Origin: an uncultured bacterium
Lineage (GTDB): Bacteria > Spirochaetota > UBA4802 > JAGODF01
Assembly (NCBI GenBank): GCA_937921485.1
Contig: CAKZSV010000037.1
Coordinates: forward strand, 1-52,560
Length of the DNA: 52,560 bases
Direction of reading: 5' to 3'
Below the pieces are notes generated by a model. The model did not search any database. It was not told the origin of the DNA and saw only the letters and a program-made list of their open reading frames with translations. The translations under genes were made by a program, and so were the position numbers. How positions within the stretch are numbered: position 1 is the stretch's first letter; every line of letters begins with the position of its first letter. Below are positions 16,573 through 24,478 of the stretch, one piece after another.

Positions 16573-17424
16573 TTAGCTTCGTAGCACACGCATCACGGCT
16601 GCGGGACTGGCGCTTGCATTGATAAGCACTCTGGTGCCACTCTCTGAAAGCAATTTATCTTTCGTGAGGGCAACATATTCTTCGGCTACATCGGCATCCC
16701 GAATGAGGCTTGACGCAAGTTGAATATTCGTATGGGTATTCATGATACCCCGTGCTGCTTCCTCAAGCCTTCTCTGCGCGGCACCAAGTTCCGCTCTCTG
16801 GCGGATGAGCCTTTCAAGGGCATCATCAAGCAAGCCAATTGAATTATTTGCGTTTTCAGATGTTCGAACATCTATGGCAATAGCATCCGTCCGCTCCTTT
16901 ATTTTGAGTGCGCGAGAAGTCATCGTGCCAATATAAATGCGTTCTTTTTGATGCATGTTTGCGCCCAGATGAAACCACATGCTGGCGCGTGGATTGTTAT
17001 GCGATAGATCACCTGCAAGTATCCGAATTCCGTTGTATTCTGCCTGCGATGCAATTCTGTCTATTTCATCGACAAGCTGCGACACCTCTGCCTGAATCAA
17101 CACTCTGTCATTATATGAATAAACACCGTTTGATGCCTGAATCGCAAGCGTGCGAAGTCTTGTCAAAATAACCGACACCTCTTCAAGATATCCTTCTCCA
17201 GTTTGAACCAGCGATAGTCCGTCTTCTGCATTTCTTTCTGCCTGGCGCAAACCCTGAATCTGGCCGATCATCTTTTCCGAAAGCGCAAGGCCGGCTGCAT
17301 CGTCGTTTGCACGATTTATCCTAAGTCCGGAAGCAACCTTTTCTGCGGTTTTTTCAATATCGAGATTTTTGAATTTTAAAATGCGATGTAAGCTGAGGCT
17401 ATTGACATTCGTATTGATAATCAT
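16573..17424 (-). CDS. flaB: Flagellin, spirochaete FlaB type
   Basis: A 283-residue flagellar filament core protein for periplasmic flagella. The N-terminal D0/D1 helix region (MIINTNVNSLSLHRILKF, KVASGLRINRANDDAAGLALS, GLRQAERNAEDGLSLVQTGEG) and C-terminal region (LGAAQRRLEEAARGIMNTH, LIRDADVAEEYVALTKDKLL) are complete. The short middle part carries the spirochaete FlaB signature ASMWFHLGANM followed by ERIYIGTMTSRAL. It lacks the long variable domain of enterobacterial flagellins, as FlaB proteins do, and is secreted by the flagellar export apparatus without a signal peptide. It has diverged from typical FlaB (ISASASPAAVM near the C-terminus). The start has an AGGAG site and a sigma-28-like promoter 83 bp upstream. 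No other flagellar structural gene is beside it. Confidence 0.95.
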   Translation of the reverse strand: MIINTNVNSLSLHRILKFKNLDIEKTAEKVASGLRINRANDDAAGLALSEKMIGQIQGLRQAERNAEDGLSLVQTGEGYLEEVSVILTRLRTLAIQASNGVYSYNDRVLIQAEVSQLVDEIDRIASQAEYNGIRILAGDLSHNNPRASMWFHLGANMHQKERIYIGTMTSRALKIKERTDAIAIDVRTSENANNSIGLLDDALERLIRQRAELGAAQRRLEEAARGIMNTHTNIQLASSLIRDADVAEEYVALTKDKLLSESGTRVLINASASPAAVMRVLRS

Positions 17425-17506
17425 TCCTGACTCCTATTGTCGTTAAAAAATATTTATTTTTGAAAATCAAATTATTTAACAAATTCGCATAACACCTCCA
17501 ATCAAT

Positions 17507-17534
17507 ATATCGGTAATAGTTCATTAAAAGTTTA
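17507..17534 (-). promoter_or_regulatory. Sigma-28 (FliA)-like promoter of the flagellin gene
   Basis: On the minus strand, TAAACTTT (17527-17534), a 12-bp spacer and ACCGATAT (17507-17514) resemble the flagellar consensus TAAAGTTT-N11-GCCGATAA, with one extra base in the spacer. It would give a leader of about 75 nt before the flaB start. In that leader, GGAGGTGTT precedes a four-codon ORF (MRIC) before the true start. Confidence 0.5.
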
Positions 17535-17558
17535 ATATTTTTAAAAATTTCTTCTTGC

Positions 17559-17564
17559 TATAAT
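17559..17564 (+). promoter_or_regulatory. -10 element of the PAS regulator gene
   Basis: A perfect TATAAT lies 11 bp before the ATG at 17575. The matching -35 is poor. If used, transcription would start near 17571, so translation would either be almost leaderless at 17575 or begin at the in-frame ATG at 17602. Confidence 0.35.
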
Positions 17565-17574
17565 ACCTGCAATA

Positions 17575-19071
17575 ATGCGATACTATCCACAGAGTGCGAT
17601 CATGGAAACATATTATCGAAATCTCATCTATTTTCTCCCCGACATTGTCTATCAGCTCAATGCCGAAGGGAAGTTCGTGTATCTCAACAGTTCCGTAAAA
17701 AAATTGGGCTACGCACCTGAAGAGCTCATCGGGGAAGACTTCACACTCATCATCGACGAGAAGGACCGCGAGGCCACAAACCTAATACATTTTATGTCGG
17801 CTTCATCGCCGAAGGATGCACCCGAGGCACCAAAATTCATCAATGAGCGCCGAACAGGCGATCGAATTACCCGAAACCTCACCGTCGGCCTCATCAGCAA
17901 ATCACCGGAACACGAAACACATAAAATTCTGAAAGGCGAAGTTTTCGCTACAGGACTGTGGGATACCATGCCCGATGGATCGCGCATCCATTCCGGCACC
18001 ATAGGCATCATCCGGATTGCCGACAGCGAGGGCACGTCCCTTTCAAACCTTCTCAGACTTGAACGGCACTATAGAATTTTAATTGAAAACTCATTTGAAA
18101 TAATCAGCATCATCGCCCATGACGGCACGATTCTCTACATCAGCAATTCGGTTGAAAGAAATCTCGGATTTTCCATCATGGACCTTATCGGTGAAAATAT
18201 CGATTCCGTTCTTCATGAAAACGATATTCCGATGCTGAAGACGATCTTTAAAAACATCATTTCCGGGGTTTCCCCGCGGCAGAAAACGGAATTTCGCCTC
18301 AAACAGCGCCACGGCGATTTCAAATACTATGAAACCATGATCACCCCCATCATCAACAGGGAAGAAGATATGACCATGTGTTTTGTCTTCCACATGAATG
18401 ATATCTCGCAAAGAAAACTCATAGAATTATCCGCTTTGAAGCGCGAGCAGATGTACAAGCTTTTGCTTAAAACATCGCCCGACGCGATTGTGCTCATCGA
18501 CGGAACGGGCGATATCATCATGGCTAACGACCGCGCCGTTGCGCTCACCAGGCGTCAGAAGGTTGAACTCATCGCCACGAAGTTTTTCGATATCGCAGTC
18601 GACATGCCGGAACATATCGATCAGGCTTCCTTTCTTCGCACCATTCAGGAAAAAGGTACGCTCGAGGATGTTCCTTTTTCAGTCATCTCAGGAAACAAAA
18701 AAGTTCCCGTGGAAGCCAGCTTTTCCGTAATAAAAGACGGCGATAAAGTCATTGGGTATCTTGCCATCATTAAAGACGTCACCGAGCGAAAGAAAATCGA
18801 GCGCGCACGCGAACTGCTCGAACAGGAACTTCTTACGATTATAATAAAAAAACTTTCAAAGCGGGAAGTGGAACTGCTGCACCATCTCTTCCAGGGCAAC
18901 CGATGGCCCAAAGACAAGAGGAAGATCGGCAAACTCATGGACGTGCTCCCCAGCACGCTCGACCAGTTCGCCCACCGCATCAAGAAAAAGATGCAGATCG
19001 ACGACATCACCCGAGCCATGGAAATCGTTTCGCACTACTACAAATGGAAGCCGAACAAACCGCTGCGGTGA
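17575..19071 (+). CDS. Three-PAS sensor protein with a LuxR-like C-terminal helix-turn-helix
   Basis: A 498-residue cytoplasmic protein without transmembrane segments. PAS 1 covers about residues 14-155 (LPDIVYQLNAEGKFVYLNSS, LGYAPEELIGE), PAS 2 about 165-290 (IISIIAHDGTILYISNSVER, LGFSIMDLIGENIDSVLHE, with the PAC tail FKYYETMITPII) and PAS 3 about 295-410 (LLKTSPDAIVLIDGTGDII, closing in IKDVTERKKIE). A coiled-coil linker leads to the last 75 residues, LSKREVELLHHLFQG and PSTLDQFAHRIKKKM, which follow the LuxR/GerE helix-turn-helix rhythm. No kinase, GGDEF or phosphatase domain follows, so it is best read as a one-component regulator with a small-molecule or redox sensor. It shares its 150-bp upstream region with the divergent flagellin gene. 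Confidence 0.75.
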   Translation: MRYYPQSAIMETYYRNLIYFLPDIVYQLNAEGKFVYLNSSVKKLGYAPEELIGEDFTLIIDEKDREATNLIHFMSASSPKDAPEAPKFINERRTGDRITRNLTVGLISKSPEHETHKILKGEVFATGLWDTMPDGSRIHSGTIGIIRIADSEGTSLSNLLRLERHYRILIENSFEIISIIAHDGTILYISNSVERNLGFSIMDLIGENIDSVLHENDIPMLKTIFKNIISGVSPRQKTEFRLKQRHGDFKYYETMITPIINREEDMTMCFVFHMNDISQRKLIELSALKREQMYKLLLKTSPDAIVLIDGTGDIIMANDRAVALTRRQKVELIATKFFDIAVDMPEHIDQASFLRTIQEKGTLEDVPFSVISGNKKVPVEASFSVIKDGDKVIGYLAIIKDVTERKKIERARELLEQELLTIIIKKLSKREVELLHHLFQGNRWPKDKRKIGKLMDVLPSTLDQFAHRIKKKMQIDDITRAMEIVSHYYKWKPNKPLR

Positions 19072-19091
19072 AAAGGTGTTTAATTCGGTCC

Positions 19092-19118
19092 ATGACATTG
19101 TTTGTCATACTTTTTTTT
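19092..19118 (+). terminator. Probable terminator of the PAS regulator gene
   Basis: A 6-bp stem ATGACA (19092-19097) / TGTCAT (19103-19108) with a 5-nt loop is followed two bases later by eight Ts. The stem is short and AT-rich, so efficiency is uncertain. Confidence 0.45.
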
Positions 19119-19141
19119 CAGGCGCCTGTATATCAGCCTTA

Positions 19142-19171
19142 TTGACAATACCGCCGATTATGTACTATGTA
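19142..19171 (+). promoter_or_regulatory. Candidate promoter of the STAS gene
   Basis: TTGACA (19142-19147), an 18-bp spacer and TATGTA (19166-19171) lie 70 bp before the STAS start. The -35 is perfect and the -10 is weaker. Confidence 0.4.
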
Positions 19172-19240
19172 GCACAATATCTGTTCCGATACACACAATA
19201 AGGGTATTCTGAAAAAAATTTTTCGGAATCGGAGGAGTGG

Positions 19241-19591
19241 ATGCAAATCGCCATTACGCAAAAAGATTCATGTTCCATTATTGAGCCCAGGGAAGATATC
19301 CTGCTGCACAACAGCAGCGAGTTTAAAAACCACATAAACAGCGTACTGGAAAAAAATTCATCGGACATCATCATTAACCTTTCAAATGTCCGCTTCGCCG
19401 ATTCAGCTCTCATCGCTTCTCTTATATTCGCATCCAAAAAGGCTCAGCTGCTCGGAAAAGAATGCTGTTTGATTAATGTATCCTACCACGTGCTCAAAGT
19501 TATGCAGATATCGCAAATTGACAGCTTTTTTAAAATCTGCAAAGATGAGCAGGAATTTACAAAAAATTCCTTTAGCCAATTGAGCATGTAA
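19241..19591 (+). CDS. STAS-domain anti-sigma factor antagonist-like protein
   Basis: A 116-residue single STAS domain of the SpoIIAA/RsbV type. Seen: the N-terminal strands IAITQKDSCSIIEPREDI, the helix HNSSEFKNHINSVLEK, the strand DIIINLSNVRFADS and the helix with ASLIFASKKAQLLG. The Ser in FADSALIASL is in the position of the phosphorylated serine of SpoIIAA (DSSGLG), though the next residues differ. Such proteins bind an anti-sigma kinase when unphosphorylated, and PP2C phosphatases reactivate them. No kinase or sigma factor is adjacent. The start is set by GGAGGAG. Confidence 0.85.
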   Translation: MQIAITQKDSCSIIEPREDILLHNSSEFKNHINSVLEKNSSDIIINLSNVRFADSALIASLIFASKKAQLLGKECCLINVSYHVLKVMQISQIDSFFKICKDEQEFTKNSFSQLSM

Positions 19592-19723
19592 TGCAGCATA
19601 CTCTCATCGTCGCAATATCACCTACAACGGCATTTTACACCATCCTTCGTGCTCTTCGATCAAAAGCATGCATGTGTAAAACAGCATTCATCAGAAATCG
19701 GCTTATGCACGTGCTTTGGCCGA

Positions 19724-21052
19724 TCACTTGAGCGAATCTGCGCGCTCCTCAAGAATTTTTCGCAAGCGCGCTTCATCCTTCGGAAACGTCGCCATCATCA
19801 CAAGAAGCAGAATACCGCACACCAGCCAGAAGAGATTGGCGATATTGAATGCGGCAAGCCTTCCGAATGCAACAATGAGAAGGCTGATGATGACCGGCCC
19901 GAATCCTTTGCCTAAATCATCGGTTAAATTGAAAAGCGAAAAAATTGAGCCGCGGGTTTCGGGTGTATTGACGTTGAGCAAAATCGCCTTCACGTTCGGC
20001 CCGGTGATGGTTACAATAAAGCCGGTGAAAAAGCCGATGAGGATCGGGACCATCACCGTCCCGGTCTGCTGATAGGGAGGAAAATTCAAAAGTACCGCCA
20101 TGGGTATAATGCCGATGATTGTGGTACTCCCGCAAAGAAGCGGCAGATAGCGCGGATTGATGTTGTACACTTTATTGCCAATGAGGCCTCCGATGAATCC
20201 GCCGAGTATGGCCCCCGCCCCCACCGCCATCACAATGGTAGTGGCATCGAGCACGGTATAACCTTTTTCAATATGATAGAAATCGTTGAGATAGATAAAA
20301 AACACGCCCCAGGGAACAGTGCCGGGAATTCCCTGCAGAAATACCATGATATTCGTTTTGATTTTGAAAAGGTCTCGATAGTATTTCCAGTTGATGCGCG
20401 CCGTGTACACCTTTCCTTCCTGTATGAGTTCGCTCAAGCTCTCTTCGGAAATTCCGCGCGGAGGTTCCTTGACGGTGAGCGCAAAAAGGAGGATGAGCAG
20501 AAAATTGGGGATACCGACAATGATGAACGGCAGCCGCCACCCGTGCGACTGTCCGATAGCTCCCGCAAGAAGCTGACCCATGGCAACACCAAGTCCCTGC
20601 GCAAGGCCGATGTATCCGGCCGCCGCAGCCCTGCTTTTATGCGAAAAATAATCGCCGATAAATGAATACGTGAGCGGAAGCGCGCCGCCGATTGCGATTC
20701 CAGTGGCAGCACGAAGCCAGAAAAGCTCTTCATAAGTACGTGCGAACCCCGTGAGCACGCAGGGAATTTCGCCTAAAATAATTACAATAATGAAAAGCGT
20801 CTTTCTTGATATTAAATCGGTAAGATAGCCGATCCCGAGCGTCACCAGTCCTCCGAGCACCCAGAATACCAGCGAGATATTTCCTCCGAGTTTGACATCC
20901 CTTTCCTCGGGCGTGAAGCCGAATTCATTGCCAATCTGGGTGAGGTTCGGCGCCATAAGGTTCTGGTCGGCAAAGAGGAAAAAGCTGATTATGGCGAGAA
21001 GTAGTACCGCATAGAGTTCTTTTTTCCCGAAATACGATTTTGTTTCAGCCAT
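19724..21052 (-). CDS. MFS transporter, Spinster-like
   Basis: A 442-residue major facilitator protein with about twelve transmembrane helices and both halves intact. Seen: the loop 2-3 motif GYLTDLISRKTLF (the classical motif A, variant), the helix 4-5 region with LRAATGIAIGGALPLTYSFIGDYF, the domain linker KEPPRGISEESLSELIQEG and the second half with GGFIGGLIGNKVY. The central cytoplasmic stretch (YRDLFKIKTN) and overall spacing recall Spinster-type transporters, which move lipids or organic anions; the substrate cannot be predicted. The start codon is only 31 bp from the second copy of the inverted-repeat element, so its promoter is either inside or beyond that element. Confidence 0.9.
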   Translation of the reverse strand: MAETKSYFGKKELYAVLLLAIISFFLFADQNLMAPNLTQIGNEFGFTPEERDVKLGGNISLVFWVLGGLVTLGIGYLTDLISRKTLFIIVIILGEIPCVLTGFARTYEELFWLRAATGIAIGGALPLTYSFIGDYFSHKSRAAAAGYIGLAQGLGVAMGQLLAGAIGQSHGWRLPFIIVGIPNFLLILLFALTVKEPPRGISEESLSELIQEGKVYTARINWKYYRDLFKIKTNIMVFLQGIPGTVPWGVFFIYLNDFYHIEKGYTVLDATTIVMAVGAGAILGGFIGGLIGNKVYNINPRYLPLLCGSTTIIGIIPMAVLLNFPPYQQTGTVMVPILIGFFTGFIVTITGPNVKAILLNVNTPETRGSIFSLFNLTDDLGKGFGPVIISLLIVAFGRLAAFNIANLFWLVCGILLLVMMATFPKDEARLRKILEERADSLK

Positions 21053-21082
21053 CGCGCGTTACCCCGTTTTTGTATTTTTTAT

Positions 21083-21197
21083 GGGCACATCTAAAAACCG
21101 CTTTCATCCTTAAAATTAGTATCAAAAGAAAGCGGTTTTTACCTAATATATTGCGCCCACAAGGGAACATCCTTATAAATGGTTTTTAGAAGTTCCC
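21083..21197. mobile_element. 115-bp MITE-like inverted-repeat element, copy 2
   Basis: Clearly the same element as at 6791-6908, with most positions identical over the whole length and the same orientation on the plus strand. Ends are GGGCACATCTAAAAACC and, inverted, GGGAACTTCTAAAAACC. It is again flanked by TTAT on both sides (21079-21082 and 21198-21201). The internal CCGCTTTC/GAAAGCGG stem is kept while its loop has changed. It lies between the start of the MFS gene and tRNA-Arg. Confidence 0.75.
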
Positions 21198-21353
21198 TTA
21201 TTATTGGATAAAGCAAACGAGTGGAATTCATGCCAAAGCTGGATGAATAATTCAAGTATTTTTCGCGCTTTTAACAGAAATTCTTTTCAAGAATGCTCTT
21301 TAGGCAAGAAAAATTGTTGAAATATTCGCAGATGTTGCACATATATGGCGTAT

Positions 21354-21427
21354 GCGCCTGTAGCTCAGCTGGATAGAGCAATGGCCTCCGGAGCCATGTG
21401 TCGCACGTTCGAATCGTGTCAGGCGCA
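21354..21427 (+). tRNA. tRNA-Arg (anticodon CCG)
   Basis: A 74-nt cloverleaf. Acceptor stem GCGCCTG/CAGGCGC, D stem GCTC/GAGC, anticodon stem ATGGC/GCCAT with loop CTCCGGA (anticodon CCG at 21388-21390, reading CGG), T stem GCACG/CGTGT (one G-U) with loop TTCGAAT, and discriminator A. The 3' CCA is not encoded. A candidate promoter (TTGAAA at 21317-21322 with an AT-rich -10 near 21340-21347) lies just upstream. Confidence 0.95.
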
Positions 21428-21481
21428 CATTCAATACTGCGCAGCAGTTGCTCATTAGCGCAACACATTGCCGCCATTACA

Positions 21482-21838
21482 ATGATGGAAAATACCGCGA
21501 ATATCAAATTTTCCCTTGAAAGCAACGAACGCTGGATGGTGCCCCTTGCGGATAGCGGATACTGGCGGCTTGGCATCTACAACCCCGAATTCACCTCGCC
21601 CGATGAAATCACCACCCTCGAAAAACACTCATGTCCGGAGCTTTTTATCTGCCGCGGAGGCCGCATGGGGCTGGTGCTCGGAAATGCCGATGATGAAAAA
21701 ATCATAGAGCTTTCTGACGGCGAAGCAATACTTGTGACGGAGTATCATAACGGATTCCGCATCGACCAGGGCGCTGATTTTTTGGTGGTGGAGCGAACAT
21801 CGTTTACCACAGAATACATTGAAAGAAAAACACGATAA
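21482..21838 (+). CDS. Small cupin-like protein
   Basis: A 118-residue protein. The frame continues upstream into the tRNA gene, so the start must be one of the two adjacent ATGs at 21482/21485; there is no strong ribosome site. The sequence is strand-rich with a cupin-like order (ELFICRGGRMGLVLG, then IIELSDGEAILVTEYHNGFRI, then FLVVERTSF), and the Gly-rich turns fit a double-stranded beta-helix. The usual metal-binding His pair is not evident, so catalytic activity is doubtful; it may bind a small ligand. It lies 54 bp after tRNA-Arg and may share its transcript. Confidence 0.6.
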   Translation: MMENTANIKFSLESNERWMVPLADSGYWRLGIYNPEFTSPDEITTLEKHSCPELFICRGGRMGLVLGNADDEKIIELSDGEAILVTEYHNGFRIDQGADFLVVERTSFTTEYIERKTR

Positions 21839-21879
21839 GTTCACCAATCACATAAACAACAAGACAATGGACATCCGGC

Positions 21880-21895
21880 CATCTTCTGAGATGGT
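21880..21895. terminator. Weak hairpin between convergent genes
   Basis: CCATCT and AGATGG form a 6-bp stem around TCTG between the ends of the cupin-like gene (plus) and the small ORF (minus). There is no proper T tract, so its role as a terminator is only a possibility. Confidence 0.25.
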
Positions 21896-21934
21896 ATAAT
21901 TTTGATGTGCTATGATGATATTCGAGTTGGGTTT

Positions 21935-22159
21935 TTATGTAAATAATAGCTCTACTGTCCAGGGTATTCCCCACCAGATCTTAAACGTAGGGACATTTTC
22001 TATACATTTTATAATTTTTGCACGGTTTTCATATGGATAAAAAGACTCGTGCAAGTCAGTATTATCGCTATTTAGAATTTCCTCAATTACTTCATCAAGG
22101 TAGCGAAAAACAGCAATGGCCATCACGAGCGAAACCGACCGCCGGAAAAAATACCGCAT
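21935..22159 (-). CDS. Small ORF coupled to the FliG-like gene
   Basis: A 74-residue ORF whose ATG follows the stop of the FliG-like gene by one base (TGAGATG), the layout of translational coupling. The product starts with MRYFFRRSVSLVMAIAVFRY and has a helical acidic middle (LDEVIEEILNSDNTDLHE) and an aromatic end (FKIWWGIPWTVELLF). I recognise no family. It is the last ORF of the lipid-catabolism operon. The plus strand over the same bases also has an open frame but lacks any start signal. Confidence 0.4.
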   Translation of the reverse strand: MRYFFRRSVSLVMAIAVFRYLDEVIEEILNSDNTDLHESFYPYENRAKIIKCIENVPTFKIWWGIPWTVELLFT

Positions 22160-22160
22160 C

Positions 22161-23597
22161 TCATACCACAAGCCGTATGAGGCCTTTTTCGTATAAATCG
22201 AGCGCTATTTGAACGCATCTTGCCCGCGCTTCCCGTATCTGCAATTCATCATGGAGAATGTTGGGATTGAGTACGCCTCGAAGCACATCTTCAATCAGAT
22301 ATCGCGCCGCTTTCGGCAATGCCACCAGTACAGGCATCACGATTTCGCGTCGCATATTTTTAAGCGCGGTCGAGAGAGTGAACCATCCGGTTTCAAGCAA
22401 AAGCCTCCTGAATGATGCAGCATCATTCATCCCTCTGATGATATATTCGAAGCTTTCTGCGCCCCAATTTCTTCTTTTCAGGCACATCGTTCTGTAGGCC
22501 GAAACAATTTTTGAGCGTGCCTGCACTACATCATTCAGCGCGATATCGTCATTCCTGAAGCTTCGTATATCTTCGAGCTTTCTTATTGTAAAAATTCTTC
22601 CGCATGCTCTTTCAAAGAGATCACTTTCATTATGAAACGCACATGCAATCGTTTTATCCTGAATTTGTATCAGCACCTGATACAAAAGCCCGTCTCGTTC
22701 AATCGCCTCAACCCATTCCGTGAAGCTTTTGGCCAGAAATATCTCCCGCATCTGAATTTCTGAAATAAAGTTTTGCAGTTCCCGCATATATGTCGAATAT
22801 TTCACCTCGGCACCCGCACTGATTAAACGGTACATCGCATCTTCAACCGAATACACTCCGACGGCAAGATCGCGCTTGCTGAAGGTCAGATCGCTTCGAA
22901 TGCGGCGCATCATATCGGACACTTCCGTAATGGTGTTTTTTGAAAGAGCATGCTTGATTTTTATCGCATTTTCAGGAAAGGCAAGACAAAGCAGGGATAG
23001 CTGATACACCGTCAGCATTTTTTTCATCCGAAGTTGTGAAATAAGCCTTTGCAGTTGCACTTCGCTTAAAAGATCAAGAAGCAATGATATTTTCGGGAAA
23101 AGCGCCAGTCCATCGCGCAGGAATACTGCAAGCCTTTGCTCCACTGCATCTGCATCAGCTTCAAGAGAGATTCCGGTAAGATGCGAAAAAAGATCAAGCG
23201 GGATATAGAGATCTACTGCGTCGGCATCATCTCGCCTATCAACAGCACGCGAAAGCACAAAAGCCATATGCTCTTTCGGAAACTGCGCTGGATACAAGAC
23301 ATCCACATCAACTTTTACCCTGAAAGTCAAAGCGATTCGAAGTGAAACTTCTTTACTCCATTTCCGTAAATCGCGATTCTGCATGCGCGATGAGTTATTA
23401 TTCCGAAAAATGGCGTAGCCACTCCAAAAAAACCTTTCCGTCATAAAATGCATGCACACCCCCTCACCTGAGGGGATATCGCTTGCTATCTGAAGAGGAG
23501 CATACGCAGGCTTGTTGAGGATTTCTTCAGTCAGACACTCCCCTTCGCCTTCTGGCAAAAAAATTCGATGCAAAAGCTTACCGGCGATCGCGAACAC
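22161..23597 (-). CDS. Divergent FliG-like protein
   Basis: About 478 residues. The chosen GTG at 23597 has AAAGGTGAAAAT before it; the frame also opens with GTG at 23663, 3 bp after the SDR stop. The last 80 residues follow the FliG C-terminal pattern: a helix LSTALKNMRREIVMPVLVALP, then the order AARYLIEDVLRGVLN, REARARCVQIALDLYEKGLIR, which lines up with the FliG block ending in a DV-EAQ helix and an L-E-G-I turn. An earlier section (RLISQLRMKKMLTVYQLSLLC) could be the middle domain. It is longer than normal FliG (about 340) and lacks the classical EHPQ motif. Spirochaetes are known to carry two FliG paralogues; this looks like a third, remote relative. Its place at the end of a fatty-acid operon is odd. 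Confidence 0.45.
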   Translation of the reverse strand: MFAIAGKLLHRIFLPEGEGECLTEEILNKPAYAPLQIASDIPSGEGVCMHFMTERFFWSGYAIFRNNNSSRMQNRDLRKWSKEVSLRIALTFRVKVDVDVLYPAQFPKEHMAFVLSRAVDRRDDADAVDLYIPLDLFSHLTGISLEADADAVEQRLAVFLRDGLALFPKISLLLDLLSEVQLQRLISQLRMKKMLTVYQLSLLCLAFPENAIKIKHALSKNTITEVSDMMRRIRSDLTFSKRDLAVGVYSVEDAMYRLISAGAEVKYSTYMRELQNFISEIQMREIFLAKSFTEWVEAIERDGLLYQVLIQIQDKTIACAFHNESDLFERACGRIFTIRKLEDIRSFRNDDIALNDVVQARSKIVSAYRTMCLKRRNWGAESFEYIIRGMNDAASFRRLLLETGWFTLSTALKNMRREIVMPVLVALPKAARYLIEDVLRGVLNPNILHDELQIREARARCVQIALDLYEKGLIRLVV

Positions 23598-23666
23598 ATT
23601 TTCACCTTTTAGGCAACTCGCATTTCGCCATACGTTACATCGGGCAGCTTGCTTTTGCAACACAAA

Positions 23667-24425
23667 TTACGCCAGAGAACCGCCATCCACCACAATCGTT
23701 GCACCAGTCACATAGCTTGCCGCATCGCTTGCCAGATAAAGCGCCGCTCCTGCCATTTCATCAGGTTTCGCTGCGCGGCGCATCGGAATGGTAGGCAGGA
23801 TCACCTTCTCCATCAGCTCTTCGTTCGAGACCATCACCGCCGAAAATTTTGTGTCGGTGAGCCCTGGCAGAATGGCATTGACGCGGACGCCGAAGGGCGC
23901 GAGTTCCTTTGCAAACGCTTTTGTCATCGACACCACGCCCGCCTTCGTGATGGAATAGATCCCCTGCATGGGTGCCGGACGTATTGCATTGATCGACGAA
24001 ACATTGATGATGCACCCACCGCCTTTCTCCACCATCATCTTCGCCGCATACTGGCTCATGAAAAAATAACCTTTGAGATTCACTTCCATGGTCTTATCCC
24101 AGGCCGCTTCGGTGGCGTTCAAAACATCGCCGAAATAAAAGTTCGTAGCGGCATTGTTCACCAAAATGTCAATCCTTCCATAACGCGTTTTTATTTCATC
24201 AAATAGTTTCGCGATGTCGCCCATGTTTCCGTTATGGCAGGCAATTGAACACGCTTTGCCGCCGGCAGAATTAATTTTCTCCTCAACAGCTTTCAAACCT
24301 TCAATCTTTCTGCTGGTGAGCACCACCTCAGCTCCGTGCCCGGCAAATGTTTCGGCTATCGACTGACCAATACCTCTGCTTGCGCCACTGATTACTGCGA
24401 TTTTTCCTTGTAAACTGAAATCCAT
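23667..24425 (-). CDS. Short-chain dehydrogenase/reductase
   Basis: A 252-residue classical SDR. Seen: the NAD(P)-binding loop SGASRGIGQS, the NNAA motif, the catalytic Ser in INVSSINAIRP, the YSITK Tyr-Lys pair and the PGLTDTKFS loop, ending in the GATIVVDGG signature of the FabG/glucose-dehydrogenase group. An Arg-rich turn (TSRKIEG) after strand 2 points to NADP(H). In this operon it may reduce a ketoacyl-type intermediate or act as a 3-hydroxyacyl dehydrogenase; the substrate is not readable. It lies 53 bp after the hydrolase gene. Confidence 0.93.
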   Translation of the reverse strand: MDFSLQGKIAVISGASRGIGQSIAETFAGHGAEVVLTSRKIEGLKAVEEKINSAGGKACSIACHNGNMGDIAKLFDEIKTRYGRIDILVNNAATNFYFGDVLNATEAAWDKTMEVNLKGYFFMSQYAAKMMVEKGGGCIINVSSINAIRPAPMQGIYSITKAGVVSMTKAFAKELAPFGVRVNAILPGLTDTKFSAVMVSNEELMEKVILPTIPMRRAAKPDEMAGAALYLASDAASYVTGATIVVDGGSLA

Positions 24426-24478
24426 TGTTTTCCCCTTTAATTAAATTTACGCGCAGATTTATCTGTGCTTGTCATATT

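Noticed and set aside
21354..21427. tRNA-Arg as an integration site (attB)
   Set aside because: No integrase and no repeat of the tRNA 3' end was found downstream in the window.
23649..24206. Plus-strand open frame of 185 codons
   Set aside because: It is antisense to the SDR gene and rich in His/Arg, with no family resemblance.
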